NCBI RefSeq assembly: GCF_040448685.1
Contig: NZ_CP159290.1
Location: 496,001-560,000 of the forward strand
DNA length: 64,000 bases
Direction of reading: 5' to 3'
From: Cellulosimicrobium sp. ES-005
GTDB lineage: Bacteria > Actinomycetota > Actinomycetes > Actinomycetales > Cellulomonadaceae
Within the stretch, counting starts at the first letter, position 1, and every line of letters begins with the position of its first letter. The position numbers and the translations under genes were made by a program. The notes under the pieces were generated by a model, which had not been told where the DNA came from, searched no databases, and saw nothing but the letters and a program-made list of their open reading frames with translations. Shown one piece after another: positions 30,429 to 39,794 of the stretch.

Positions 30429-33400
30429 GTGAGCACTGCTGCGCACGAGCACACCGACCGATCGAGCGCACAGGGAGCACGGGCCCGCATCCGACGACGC
30501 GCGCGACTGACGGCCCTCGCCACGGCTGCCCTCGTCGCGGTCGGGATCGTGCCGGGACCGGCGGTGACGACGGCGGCGGCGACCGAGCACACGGAGGTGG
30601 TGCCCGTCCCGAAGCTTCCGGGAGGGCGACTCCAGGCGTGGGGCGACCCGCAGCGCCGGACGGCGGGCGAGCTCGACGTCCCGCCGCTCCCCGAGGGGCT
30701 GGACTACGTGGACGCGGCCGCCGGGCACGGGTTCGGCCTCGCGCTGCGCAGCGACGGCCAGGCGGTGTCGTTCGGCGCCTACAGGGGTTCGCCCGTCACG
30801 GTCCCGGCGCTGCCGGACGGTGTCCGGTACGCGGCGGTGGGAGCGGGGGAGCACGGCATCGCGTACTTCCTGACGACCGCTGGTGACGTCGTCGTGGTCG
30901 GCGCGCGGCCGGACGGGGCGGGAGAGGACGCCGTCCCGTCCCTGCCGAGCGGCGTCTGGTACACGGAGGTCGCCGCCGCCTACCGGAAGTTCGCCGCCCT
31001 GCGCAGCGACGGGACGATCGCAGCATGGGGAGACGACTCGACGGAGGTCCCGGCGCTGCCGGACGGGCTGCGCTACGTCGACCTCGTGGCGGGCGAGTAC
31101 CACTTCCTCGCGCTGCGCTCCGACGGGCGCGTCGTCTCCTGGGCGACCCGCTCCTGCGGCGAGGGCGACCTGCCGGTGTCGGCGTCGAGCCCGTACGTGG
31201 CTCTCTCGGCAGGGATGGACACGTCCTTCGCGCTCCGTTCCGACGGTTCGCTCGTGCGGCGCGGATGCGGTGCTTCCGTCGTCCAGGACGGCCCGGTGCT
31301 CGACCCGGGTGAGCGCGCCGTCGCCGTCACGGCCACGTACCGCCACGGCTTCGTCGTCACGGACCAGGGCAGGCTGGTCTCGTGGGGCGCGCCGCTCTAC
31401 GGGTACTCCGTCCCCGAGCGTCCGGCGGGCGAGTCGCCCGTGGTCGACGTCGCGGCGCAGGCCTGGGGCCTGGGGGCTGCCGAGAGCCTCGTCCTGACGC
31501 TGACCGCTCCCGAGTCCGCGACCGTGCCGGACGCCCCGGTGCGCGACGAGCTGCACCCCGGTGCCGCGGGCGTCGTCGTGTGGGGAGCGCGGCCCGAGGA
31601 CGAGCTCCCGCCGCCGCTGCCGACCGGGGTCCGCTACACCGGCGTGAGCGTCGGACCGGAGCAGGTCGTCCTGGTCCGCTCCGACGGCGGGGCGGTGGGA
31701 TACGGCGACGACGCGGCGGGAGGGAGCAGCATCAGGGTGCCGACGGGGAGCCGCGTCGTGGACGTCTCCGCCGGGACGACGCACGCCGCGTTCATCACGG
31801 CGCGTCCGGGTGGGCCCCCGGAGACCTACCTCTCCTTCAGCGGGCGCGGAAGCGACCATGTGATGGACGACGACGTCGCGGTCGAGGCGGGGGACGGCGT
31901 CTCGCTGCTGCTGTCGAGCGAGGGGGCGACGGACAAGGGGGCCGTGTCCGTCCACGGCCCGTCCACGTCCTCCTGGCTCCCGCTCCCGGAGCAGCCGGTC
32001 CAGGTCCCGACGGTCGACGTGTCGCTCGGCACCCGGCACGCGCTCCTGGCGCGAGCCGACGGGACCGTGGCGGGCTGGGGAGACCCGGCGGAGGGCGCGA
32101 CCGCCGGGCAGCAGCCGCCCGCAGGGCTCAAGTTCGTCCAGGTGGCCGCCGGCGAGGGGTTCTCTCTCGGGCTCCTGTCGGACGGGACGCTGCGGGGGTG
32201 GGGGCGTGACACGTTCGGCCAGGCGAGCCCGCCGGCGCCGCCGCGCGGAGAGCGGTTCGTCGCCGTCGACGCCGGGCGCGACCACGCCGTCGCCCTCGTC
32301 TCCGACGGCTCCGTGGTCGCCTGGGGCCGTGACGACGCGGGGCAGGCCTCCGTCGAGGGTGTGCCGGCGGGCACGCGATTCTCCGCGGTGTCCGCGGGCG
32401 GGGACACGACGGCTGCCATCGTCGGGGAGCAGGCGGCGGTCGAGCTGTCGGCTCCCTCGCACTGGCCGGCGGACGACGCGCTCCCGCTGGCCGCGACCGT
32501 GCGGGCGGACGGCGGTCCTGCGGAGGGCGACGTGGCTTTCGTGGTCGACGGCCGGACCGTCGCGGTCGTGCCGCTGCGTGACGGGACCGCCGTCGTGCGG
32601 GCCTGGCCGGGGGCGACCGAGGCGCCGGAACGCTCCGTGCAGGCCGTCTATCTCGGGGCGCCGGGTGTCGCGCCGTTCTCGGCGACGGCCGCCGTCGGCG
32701 TCGGTGCCCGCTCTGCTCCGCAGCCCTCGGCAACCTCTGCGACCCCGACGGTCGATCGGCTGCAGGGCAAGGACCGCTACGCGACGGCGGTCGCCGCGAC
32801 GAGCGAGCTCGGCCCGGACATCCCCGTGCTGTACCTCGCGTCGGGCGAGGCGTTCGCCGACGCGCTCTCCGCCGCCCCCGCGGCCGCGTACGAGGGCGGA
32901 GCGCTGCTCCTCACGCGTCGTGACGCGATCCCGTCCGTGGTCGAGCAGGAGATCCGGCGGCTCGCGCCGCGGAGGATCGTCGTCGTCGGGGGACCGGGGG
33001 CAGTCTCCTACGCGGTCGAGTCGCGTGCGGGGACGCTCGCCCCGGTGGTCTGGCGGTACGCAGGGCAGGACCGGTACCAGACGTCCCGACGAGTCGTCGA
33101 GCACGCGTTCGGGACTCAGGTCGGGGGAGTGGTTCTCGCCGACGGAAGGTCGTTCCCCGACGCGCTCGCCGCCGGGGCTGCGTCCGGGGCGTCCGGCGTC
33201 CCGGTGCTCCTCGTCCCCGGGAACGCGACGACTCTCGACCCCCGGGTCGTTCAGATGTTCCAGACGCTCGGCGTCCGGGGCGTGACCGTCGTCGGCGGCT
33301 CGGGCGCGGTGAGCCCGGCGCTCGAGCACGCTGCCGGACGAGTGCCCGGTGTCGTCGGGACGGAGCGCCTGGGCGGGGCCGACCGGTACGCGACGGCGAT

Positions 33401-33671
33401 GGCGGTCAACGACGTCGTCTTCGGCACGTGGCACGATCAGGGAATCTGGTCGCCAGCGGCCGCCAACCTCGCCGCAGGGTCCGACTTTCCCGACGCGCTC
33501 GCGGGAGCCGCTGCGGCGGGCCTCCGGCGCGAGCCGCTCTTCGTCGTCCCGTCGAGGTGCCTGCCGCCCGCAGTCCGGACGGCTCTGCGCGCCACCGAGG
33601 TCGCGCACGTGCGCCTCTACGGCGGCACGGGGTCGCTGTCGCCGGCGGTCGAGCGTCTGGAGCAGTGCTGA
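30429..33671 (+). CDS. Secreted RCC1-repeat protein with cell-wall-binding repeats
   Basis: A 1,080-residue surface protein. Signal peptide: RRRARLTALATAALVAVGIV (about residues 23-42) before an AAA cleavage region. Residues 60-650 hold RCC1-like beta-propeller units recognisable by repeated LRSDG and VAGWGD / VVAWGRD motifs, in two blocks separated near residue 360. A short Ig-like region (about 675-750) precedes three cell-wall-binding type 2 (PF04122) repeats (RYATAVAATSE, RYQTSRRVVE, RYATAMAVND starts) to the end. GTG 30429 has aggaggggga upstream. Probably attached noncovalently to the wall; ligand unknown. Confidence 0.88.
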   Translation: MSTAAHEHTDRSSAQGARARIRRRARLTALATAALVAVGIVPGPAVTTAAATEHTEVVPVPKLPGGRLQAWGDPQRRTAGELDVPPLPEGLDYVDAAAGHGFGLALRSDGQAVSFGAYRGSPVTVPALPDGVRYAAVGAGEHGIAYFLTTAGDVVVVGARPDGAGEDAVPSLPSGVWYTEVAAAYRKFAALRSDGTIAAWGDDSTEVPALPDGLRYVDLVAGEYHFLALRSDGRVVSWATRSCGEGDLPVSASSPYVALSAGMDTSFALRSDGSLVRRGCGASVVQDGPVLDPGERAVAVTATYRHGFVVTDQGRLVSWGAPLYGYSVPERPAGESPVVDVAAQAWGLGAAESLVLTLTAPESATVPDAPVRDELHPGAAGVVVWGARPEDELPPPLPTGVRYTGVSVGPEQVVLVRSDGGAVGYGDDAAGGSSIRVPTGSRVVDVSAGTTHAAFITARPGGPPETYLSFSGRGSDHVMDDDVAVEAGDGVSLLLSSEGATDKGAVSVHGPSTSSWLPLPEQPVQVPTVDVSLGTRHALLARADGTVAGWGDPAEGATAGQQPPAGLKFVQVAAGEGFSLGLLSDGTLRGWGRDTFGQASPPAPPRGERFVAVDAGRDHAVALVSDGSVVAWGRDDAGQASVEGVPAGTRFSAVSAGGDTTAAIVGEQAAVELSAPSHWPADDALPLAATVRADGGPAEGDVAFVVDGRTVAVVPLRDGTAVVRAWPGATEAPERSVQAVYLGAPGVAPFSATAAVGVGARSAPQPSATSATPTVDRLQGKDRYATAVAATSELGPDIPVLYLASGEAFADALSAAPAAAYEGGALLLTRRDAIPSVVEQEIRRLAPRRIVVVGGPGAVSYAVESRAGTLAPVVWRYAGQDRYQTSRRVVEHAFGTQVGGVVLADGRSFPDALAAGAASGASGVPVLLVPGNATTLDPRVVQMFQTLGVRGVTVVGGSGAVSPALEHAAGRVPGVVGTERLGGADRYATAMAVNDVVFGTWHDQGIWSPAAANLAAGSDFPDALAGAAAAGLRREPLFVVPSRCLPPAVRTALRATEVAHVRLYGGTGSLSPAVERLEQC

Positions 33672-33716
33672 GGCGAGCGTGCCTTCCCGGGCGCGGCCCG
33701 TCCCGCGCCCGGTGAC

Positions 33717-33765
33717 GCACGACGGCGGCCGCTCACCTCCCCGAGGTGAGCGGCCGCCGTCGTGC
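33717..33765. terminator. 22-bp perfect hairpin between convergent genes
   Basis: Arms 33717-33738 and 33744-33765 are exact inverse complements with a ccccg loop. It lies between the RCC1 protein gene and ppa and would stop transcription from both sides. Confidence 0.8.
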
Positions 33766-33785
33766 GTGCTGCCGGGGGCCGGGCG

Positions 33786-34289
33786 TCAGTGGCCCGGCGT
33801 GTGGTACCCGGAGTCGATGGCGCGCTGCAGGGAGCGCTCGATCTCGGCCTCGGCGTCCGCGCGGCCGACCCAGTGGGCGCCCTCGACGGACTTGCCGGGC
33901 TCGAGGTCCTTGTAGACCTCGAAGAAGTGCTGGATCTCCAGGCGGTGGAAGTCGGAGACGTCGTCGATGTCCTGGCGCCACGCGGCGCGCTGGTCGCCCG
34001 TCGGGACGCAGAGGACCTTGTCGTCGCCGCCGGCCTCGTCGCGCATGCGGAACATGCCGAGCGCGCGGCAGCGGATCAGGCAGCCGGGGAACGTCGGCTC
34101 CTCGAGCAGGACAAGCGCGTCCAGCGGGTCGCCGTCCTCGCCGAGCGTCCCCTCGATGAACCCGTAGTCGTCGGGATACCGCGTCGAGGTGAAGAGCATG
34201 CGGTCGAGGCGGATGCGACCGGTCGCGTGGTCCACCTCGTACTTGTTGCGCTGCCCCTTGGGGATCTCGATCGTGACGTCGAACTCCAC
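33786..34289 (-). CDS. ppa: Inorganic pyrophosphatase
   Basis: Hydrolyses pyrophosphate to drive biosynthesis. The 167-residue family I enzyme starts [20 protein letters not shown] and shows the active-site segments [20 protein letters not shown] with DALVLLEEP and the metal-binding [16 protein letters not shown] 34289 follows ggaggaagca; the much longer open frame upstream runs antisense to the DD-peptidase gene and is not coding. Confidence 0.95.
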   Translation of the reverse strand: MEFDVTIEIPKGQRNKYEVDHATGRIRLDRMLFTSTRYPDDYGFIEGTLGEDGDPLDALVLLEEPTFPGCLIRCRALGMFRMRDEAGGDDKVLCVPTGDQRAAWRQDIDDVSDFHRLEIQHFFEVYKDLEPGKSVEGAHWVGRADAEAEIERSLQRAIDSGYHTPGH

Positions 34290-34448
34290 TGCTTCCTCCA
34301 GTCGTACCGGCACCGCGACGCTCGGGCGGTGGCTGGGTCTGTGGACGACGGACCACGCCGTCGTGCGGGAACTAGTGTGACACGTGCCGTCCGCGCGAGA
34401 GGGTTCCCACGGGCCCCGCGGGCGGGCGGGCTGAGTGATAATGCGCAC

Positions 34449-35948
34449 GTGCCCGCACCCGACGTCCCGGTCCAGGCACCGGTGCCCACCGGTGCCGAGC
34501 AGGCGCGCCCGGACGGGACGGGACGAGAGAGGCGCATGGGCTGGGGAGCGCGCACGGGCGTCGCCGTCGGCGTCGTGCTCGCCCTCGCGGGCGGCTACGC
34601 TGTGGCGGACGCGTACGACGTCGTCCCCGGCGTGCTCACGACCGCAGCGCCCTACCCGGAGCCGAACCCGTTCCCCGAGGCTCCGGGCGCCGTCGCGGCG
34701 CCCCCGCTCGAGGTTGGGCTGCCGCCCCTCGACGCCGCGGCCCCGGTCCCGGCCACGGCGAGCGTGCAGGACCTCGCGGACGCGCTCGCGGCGGACACCC
34801 GGCTCGGGCCCCGGGTCGGCGTCCTGGTCACCGACGCGGCGACGGGCGACGTGCTCGGCGCGAGCGGAGACACGGTCGGTCACGTCCCGGCGTCGACGCT
34901 CAAGACCTTCACCGCGGCGGCCGCCCTCACGTCTCCCGGCGCGCACGCGACCCTCCCGACGCGCGCCGTCCTCGAGGGGCAGGAGACCGTCTACCTCGTG
35001 GGGGGCGGCGACATGATGCTCGCCGCCGGCGCGGGCGACCCGACGGCGGTCAACGGCCGGGCCGGCCTCGGCGACCTCGCGGCCCAGGTCGCGGGCGAGC
35101 TCCGGCTCACGGGTCGCACGACGATCTCTGTGCGTCTCGACGACACGCTCTTCACGGGCGCCGCGGTCGCGCCGACGGTCGACCCGGCGAGCGTCCGGAA
35201 CGGCTACGTCGCGCCCGTCGCCGCGCTCGCGGTCGACATCGCGCGGCTCGAGGACGAGGAGTACGCGCCGCGGGCCGAGGACCCGGCGATGTCCGCCGCG
35301 GAGGCGTTCGTCGCCGCGCTCGCCGAGCAGGGGGTCACCGTGGCGGGCGACGTCGTGCGCGCCCCGGCGCCCGACGACGGCCGCACGGTCGGTGAGGTGG
35401 AGTCCGCGCCGCTGAGCGAGGTCGTCGCGTACCTGCTGCAGCACTCCGACAACACCATCACCGAGGTCGTGGGGCGGATCGTCGCGATCGACGCGGGGCT
35501 GCCCGGCTCGGCGGCGGGCGCGACGCAGGCCGTCCGCACGGCCGTCGAGGGGCTCGGGGTCGACCTCACGGGCGCGGCGCTCGCCGACCTCTCGGGCCTC
35601 GGCGACGGCTCGATCGTCACGCCCGCGCAGCTCGACGAGGTCGTCGGCCTGCTCGCGGACCCGGCGCACCCGTCGCTGCGGCCCGGCGCGGTCGGGCTGC
35701 CGGTCGCGGGACTGTCCGGGACGCTCGGCGAGCGCTACCTCGAGAACGCGGGCCGCGGCGTCGTGCGGGCCAAGACGGGCAGCCTGCCGAACGTCACGTC
35801 GCTCGCGGGCACGGTCGTCACGGCCGACGACCGCCTCCTCGTGTTCTCCCTCATGGCCGACGCCGTCCCCGACGGCGGCACGTACGGCGCGCGCCTCATC
35901 TTCGACGACTTCGTCGCGTCGCTCGCGGAGTGCGGCTGCACCGACTGA
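34449..35948 (+). CDS. dacB: D-alanyl-D-alanine carboxypeptidase/endopeptidase (PBP4 type, S13)
   Basis: A 499-residue penicillin-binding protein acting on peptidoglycan stem peptides outside the membrane. One N-terminal membrane anchor/signal (about residues 35-58, [20 protein letters not shown]) precedes a Pro-rich stretch and the transpeptidase fold. Active-site motifs are SXXK in PASTLKTF (about residue 150), SXN in [10 protein letters not shown] (about 335) and KTG in [10 protein letters not shown] (about 442). A GATAAT box at 34437-34442 lies 6 bp before the GTG with no ribosome site, so leaderless. Confidence 0.92.
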   Translation: MPAPDVPVQAPVPTGAEQARPDGTGRERRMGWGARTGVAVGVVLALAGGYAVADAYDVVPGVLTTAAPYPEPNPFPEAPGAVAAPPLEVGLPPLDAAAPVPATASVQDLADALAADTRLGPRVGVLVTDAATGDVLGASGDTVGHVPASTLKTFTAAAALTSPGAHATLPTRAVLEGQETVYLVGGGDMMLAAGAGDPTAVNGRAGLGDLAAQVAGELRLTGRTTISVRLDDTLFTGAAVAPTVDPASVRNGYVAPVAALAVDIARLEDEEYAPRAEDPAMSAAEAFVAALAEQGVTVAGDVVRAPAPDDGRTVGEVESAPLSEVVAYLLQHSDNTITEVVGRIVAIDAGLPGSAAGATQAVRTAVEGLGVDLTGAALADLSGLGDGSIVTPAQLDEVVGLLADPAHPSLRPGAVGLPVAGLSGTLGERYLENAGRGVVRAKTGSLPNVTSLAGTVVTADDRLLVFSLMADAVPDGGTYGARLIFDDFVASLAECGCTD

Positions 35949-35958
35949 ACGGTGTTGC

Positions 35959-36381
35959 TCACGGTTCGTCCGACGTTTCCGTGAGCCAGTCCTCGACCTC
36001 GAGACCGGGGACGCGAGAGAACTCGCGGACGTTGTTCGTCACCATGACGAGCCCGAGCGACCGGGCGTGCCCGGCGAGGAGGGCGTCGTAGGGCCTGATG
36101 GGCGTGCCGCGGGCGGCGAGGAGGGCGCGGACGCGGCCGGCGTGCATCGCTGCGAGACCGTCGAAGGGGAGCACGTCCACGAGCGACAGCAGCTCGTCCA
36201 CGGCCTGACGGTCGCGATGCGGGTCGTCCGACCGCTCGATGCCGTACTCGAGCTCCATCTCGCTCACCGTCGAGACCGCGACGCGTCCCTCTGCCTCCCG
36301 AAGCCTCGGTCGCGCGGCTGCGCCGTTCCTCCGCAAGAGCGCGATCAGGACGTTCGTGTCCAGCAGGTAGAGCGTGCTCAC
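35959..36381 (-). CDS. vapC: VapC-type PIN-domain toxin
   Basis: A 140-residue ribonuclease toxin. PIN-domain acidic residues are seen in [12 protein letters not shown] (Asp about 8), [11 protein letters not shown] (Glu about 44), [11 protein letters not shown] (Asp about 98) and [10 protein letters not shown] (Asn at the fourth position). The GTG overlaps the antitoxin stop (GTGA), so toxin translation is coupled to VapB. All the usual metal-binding positions look intact, so it may be active. Confidence 0.88.
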   Translation of the reverse strand: MSTLYLLDTNVLIALLRRNGAAARPRLREAEGRVAVSTVSEMELEYGIERSDDPHRDRQAVDELLSLVDVLPFDGLAAMHAGRVRALLAARGTPIRPYDALLAGHARSLGLVMVTNNVREFSRVPGLEVEDWLTETSDEP

Positions 36382-36611
36382 AGGGCGCCGCGCTCCTCTG
36401 CGGTCCCCTGGTCGCGGTCGGGGAGGAAGTCGTCGGCGACGCGGAGCCCGTGGTCGAACCACTCGTCCCACCCGGAGCCGGCCGGCGTGATCACGCGGGA
36501 CCTGCCGACGGCCCGGACCTCGACCTCGCGGACGTCGTCGGGCAGCGCGACCGCCTTGGGCAGGCGGACCGCCTGCGTCCGGTTGCTGCGGAACACCGTC
36601 GTGCGGACCAT
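36378..36611 (-). CDS. vapB: VapB-type antitoxin
   Basis: A 77-residue antitoxin. The N-terminal SpoVT/AbrB-like part (TTVFRSNRTQAVRLPKAVAL) binds DNA; the acidic C-terminus (DEWFDHGLRVADDFLPDRD) would wrap the toxin. It binds and inhibits VapC, and the pair normally represses its own promoter. A ggaggct ribosome site precedes the ATG, and a palindromic AT-rich site lies just upstream. Confidence 0.88.
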   Translation of the reverse strand: MVRTTVFRSNRTQAVRLPKAVALPDDVREVEVRAVGRSRVITPAGSGWDEWFDHGLRVADDFLPDRDQGTAEERGAL

Positions 36612-36628
36612 CGGGAAGCCTCCTCGGT

Positions 36629-36652
36629 CGTATATCCCGGGAGTATATCCTC
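36629..36652 (-). promoter_or_regulatory. vapBC operator/promoter site
   Basis: tatatcccgggagtata (36631-36647) is a near-perfect palindrome centred on cccggg, and ggatata occurs on the minus strand on each side. It lies 19 bp before the vapB ATG, where autoregulation by VapBC would be expected. Confidence 0.55.
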
Positions 36653-36692
36653 GCTCCTCACACGACCCCTGGTCCCGGGATACGGTGAGACG

Positions 36693-37886
36693 GTGACACT
36701 CGTCGAACAGGACGGCCGTTCGGGCAGCGACCCGTCACGTGGTGACACCTCGATCGTCGACTGGTCGGCCGCCGCCCAGATCGCGGGCCGGCTCGCGCGC
36801 CCGGGACCCCAGGCGTCGCGCGACGAGCTCGCCGACCTGGTCGAGGGGCTGCGCAGCGCGGCGCAGGCCGCCGTGCCCCACGTGCTGGACGTGACGCGCA
36901 TGAGTCCCGCCGCGGGCGGGTCGACGGCTGGGCCCACGACCGCACTCGGCACCGTGTACGTGGTGGACCGTGCGCGCTGGGCGCGCGCCAACACCGAGAT
37001 CATGGCGTCGCTCACCGACGGCGTGACGGACGCGCTCGTCGGCGAGCGAGGACGCGTCCCGCAGGCGACGGCGCTCGTCGGGGCCGCCCAGGTCGGCTCG
37101 GTGCTCGCCGTCCTGTCCAGCCGGGTCCTCGGTCAGTTCGACCCCTACAGCGGGCTGGGGGGCACCGCGCCCGCGACCGGTGTCGTGCCCGACGGCGGCC
37201 CGTCGTCCGCGGCCACCGGCTCGCCCGGGCGGCTCGTGCTCGTGGCGCCGAACGTCCTCCAGGTGGAGCGCGCGCTGGATCTCAAGCCCGCCGACTTCCG
37301 CCTCTGGGTGTGCCTGCACGAGCAGACGCACGCGCTGCAGTTCGCCGCCGCGCCGTGGCTCGCCGACCACCTGCGCACGCGCGCGAGCGCGCTGCTCACC
37401 GAGCTCTCCGCGTCGTCGCGCCGGCTCGCCGAGGCGCGGCTGCGCGAGAAGCTCGCCACCGTGGGGCGCGCCGTCCTCCACGCCGTGCGCGGCGAGGACG
37501 GGACCTTCGTGGACGGTCTGCTCACGCCCGAGGAGCAGGACCGCCTCGCCGACGTGACGGCCGTCATGGCCCTGCTGGAGGGCCACGCCGACGTGGCGAT
37601 GGACGCGGTGGGGCCCCGCACCGTGCGCACGGTGCGCAGCATCCGCCGCAAGTTCGAGGCCCGGCGCGACGGCGAGGGGCGCTCCGGGTTCGACGTCGTG
37701 CTCCGGCGGGTGCTCGGCATGGACGCCAAGATCGCGCAGTACCGCGACGGCGCCGCGTTCGTGCGCGCGGTCGAGAGGGAGGTCGGGCGCGACGGGTTCA
37801 ACGCCGTGTGGGCGGCGCCCGAGAACCTGCCGACCGCCCGCGAGATCGCCGACGCGCGCGCCTGGGTGCGCCGCGTCCACGGCTGA
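36693..37886 (+). CDS. Zinc-dependent metalloprotease-like protein (DUF2342, F420-biosynthesis-associated family)
   Basis: A 397-residue cytoplasmic protein. It has an HEXXH zinc motif in [13 protein letters not shown] (about residue 210) and a later [14 protein letters not shown] that may supply the third ligand. The family is annotated as coenzyme F420 biosynthesis associated, from co-occurrence, but its function is unproven. TACGGT (36681-36686) lies 6 bp before the GTG, a leaderless arrangement. tilS starts 4 bp after the stop, a pairing common in actinobacteria. Confidence 0.85.
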   Translation: MTLVEQDGRSGSDPSRGDTSIVDWSAAAQIAGRLARPGPQASRDELADLVEGLRSAAQAAVPHVLDVTRMSPAAGGSTAGPTTALGTVYVVDRARWARANTEIMASLTDGVTDALVGERGRVPQATALVGAAQVGSVLAVLSSRVLGQFDPYSGLGGTAPATGVVPDGGPSSAATGSPGRLVLVAPNVLQVERALDLKPADFRLWVCLHEQTHALQFAAAPWLADHLRTRASALLTELSASSRRLAEARLREKLATVGRAVLHAVRGEDGTFVDGLLTPEEQDRLADVTAVMALLEGHADVAMDAVGPRTVRTVRSIRRKFEARRDGEGRSGFDVVLRRVLGMDAKIAQYRDGAAFVRAVEREVGRDGFNAVWAAPENLPTAREIADARAWVRRVHG

Positions 37887-37890
37887 GCCG

Positions 37891-39033
37891 GTGGGCGGGC
37901 CGGCACCCGTCGTCGCCACCGCCCGGCGGGCCGTGCGCGGCGCGCTCGGGGACCTGGACCGCGGGGACCTCGTGCTCGTCGCGTGCTCGGGAGGCGCCGA
38001 CTCGACGGCGCTCGCGGCCGCCACGGCGTTCGTCGCGCCCCGGCTCGGGCTGCGCGCGGGCGCCGTCGTCGTGGACCACGGGCTCCAGGCCGGCAGCGCG
38101 GGCGTCGCGGCGGACGCCGCGGAGCGCTGCCGGGGCCTCGGGCTCGACCCGGTCGAGGTGCGCCGCGTCGTCGTCCCGGAGTCGGGCGACGGCCCGGAGG
38201 CCGCCGCGCGCGCGGCCCGCTACGCGGCGCTCGACGCCGCGGCGAGCGAGCACGGCGCCGCCGCGGTGCTCCTGGGCCACACGTGCGACGATCAGGCGGA
38301 GACGGTGCTGCTCGGGCTCGCCCGCGGGGCCGGTGCTCGCTCGCTCGCCGGGATGGCGCCCCGACGCGGCGTCCACCGGCGCCCGTTCCTCGCGCTGCGG
38401 CGCGGGGACACCGAGGCCGTGTGCCGCACGCTCGGGCTCGCGTGGTGGGACGACCCCACGAACGGCCTGCCGGGCGACGACGCGACGCGGCCGGGCGCGA
38501 CGGCGCCGCCCCTGCGCTCGCAGGTGCGCGCGCGCGTCGTGCCCGCGCTCGTCGACGTGCTCGGGCCCGGTGCCGTGCCGGCGCTCGCGCGCACCGCGGA
38601 CCTGCTGCGCGACGACGCCGACCTGCTCGACGCGCTCGCCGCGGACCTCCTCGTGACCGCCCTCGTGGCGACCCCGGACGACGGCGAGGGCGGCCCGGTC
38701 GGCGAGCCCGCGGCGTCGGGCGCCGAGAACGTGGTGCTGGACGCCGGGGTGCTCGCCACCGCGCACCCGGCCCTCCGGCGTCGCGCGCTGCGGACGGCGG
38801 CGCTGCGCGCGGGCTGCCCCGCGGGCGACCTCTTCGCCGTGCACGTCGACGCGCTCGACGCGCTCGTCACGGTGTGGCGGGGTCAGGGCCCCGTGCACCT
38901 GCCGGGCGACCTGAGGGCCGCGCGCGCGTGTGGCAGGCTTTCCCTGGGCCCGGACGCGACGCCCCGGCGCAGCATCCCCCCGCGAACCCCCACGATCCTC
39001 AGCACCCCCACCACCCCCACACCTCAGGAGTGA
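37891..39033 (+). CDS. tilS: tRNA(Ile)-lysidine synthase
   Basis: Modifies C34 of the CAU-anticodon tRNA-Ile to lysidine so that it reads AUA. The 380-residue PP-loop ATPase has [17 protein letters not shown] (SGGADS at about residues 34-39), [19 protein letters not shown] and RPFLALRR. The C-terminal region contains Ala/Arg-rich helices and ends in a Pro/Thr-rich tail whose last codons overlap the hpt ribosome site. Confidence 0.92.
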   Translation: MGGPAPVVATARRAVRGALGDLDRGDLVLVACSGGADSTALAAATAFVAPRLGLRAGAVVVDHGLQAGSAGVAADAAERCRGLGLDPVEVRRVVVPESGDGPEAAARAARYAALDAAASEHGAAAVLLGHTCDDQAETVLLGLARGAGARSLAGMAPRRGVHRRPFLALRRGDTEAVCRTLGLAWWDDPTNGLPGDDATRPGATAPPLRSQVRARVVPALVDVLGPGAVPALARTADLLRDDADLLDALAADLLVTALVATPDDGEGGPVGEPAASGAENVVLDAGVLATAHPALRRRALRTAALRAGCPAGDLFAVHVDALDALVTVWRGQGPVHLPGDLRAARACGRLSLGPDATPRRSIPPRTPTILSTPTTPTPQE

Positions 39034-39038
39034 CCCCC

Positions 39039-39593
39039 GTGGAAGCATCGGACGTCGCAGGCGACCTCGAGAACATCCTGCTCACCGAGGAGCAGCTCGG
39101 AGCGCGGCTCGACGAGATCGCGGCGCAGATCGACCGCGACTACGCGGGCAAGGACCTCCTGCTCGTCGGCGTCCTCAAGGGCGCCGTCATGGTCATGGCG
39201 GACCTCGCGCGGCGCCTGCACAGCCACGTCGAGATGGACTGGATGGCGGTCTCGTCGTACGGGTCGGGGACCAAGTCCTCGGGCGTCGTGCGCATCCTCA
39301 AGGACCTCGACGCGGACCTCACGGGCCGCAACGTGCTCATCGTCGAGGACATCATCGACTCGGGCCTCACGCTCTCGTGGCTCCTGTCGAACCTGCGCTC
39401 GCGCGGGCCGGCGTCGGTCGAGATCGCGGCCATGCTGCGCAAGCCCGACGCCGCGAAGACCGACGTCGACGTCCGGTACGTCGGGTTCGACATCCCGAAC
39501 GAGTTCGTCGTCGGCTACGGCCTCGACTACGCGGAGAAGTACCGCAACCTGCCGTTCGTCGGGACGCTCGCGCCGCACGTGTACTCGAGCTGA
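39039..39593 (+). CDS. hpt: Hypoxanthine (guanine) phosphoribosyltransferase
   Basis: Salvages hypoxanthine and guanine to IMP/GMP using PRPP. The 184-residue length is standard. The PRPP-binding signature [18 protein letters not shown] is at about residues 100-117 and the flexible-loop region is [15 protein letters not shown] chose GTG 39039 because caggag (39025-39030) is 8 bp before it; GTG 39030 overlaps that site. The tilS-hpt-ftsH-fol order is conserved in actinobacteria. Confidence 0.95.
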   Translation: MEASDVAGDLENILLTEEQLGARLDEIAAQIDRDYAGKDLLLVGVLKGAVMVMADLARRLHSHVEMDWMAVSSYGSGTKSSGVVRILKDLDADLTGRNVLIVEDIIDSGLTLSWLLSNLRSRGPASVEIAAMLRKPDAAKTDVDVRYVGFDIPNEFVVGYGLDYAEKYRNLPFVGTLAPHVYSS

Positions 39594-39633
39594 ACGAGAG
39601 GCGGCCGCACCCCCGGCCACGGGGGCGCGACGA

Positions 39634-39651
39634 CCGCCCGCGTCCGGGCGG
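39634..39651 (+). terminator. Possible hairpin after hpt
   Basis: ccgcccg / cgggcgg with a 4-nt loop in the 201-bp gap before ftsH. The rest of the gap holds a possible ftsH promoter (TAGTTT, 39735-39740) and a gcggaggga stretch about 30 bp before the ATG. Confidence 0.35.
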
Positions 39652-39794
39652 CGTGCCGCCCGCGCCCAGGCGACGTGGGCCACGCCCTGGGCGAACAGAG
39701 GCGTGATCCCCAGCAGGCGTCAAGGTCCAGAGTGTAGTTTCGAGCCCGAACACTTGCGCGAGCGGAGGGATCCGGGGCGCACGCCCCGTCGCCG

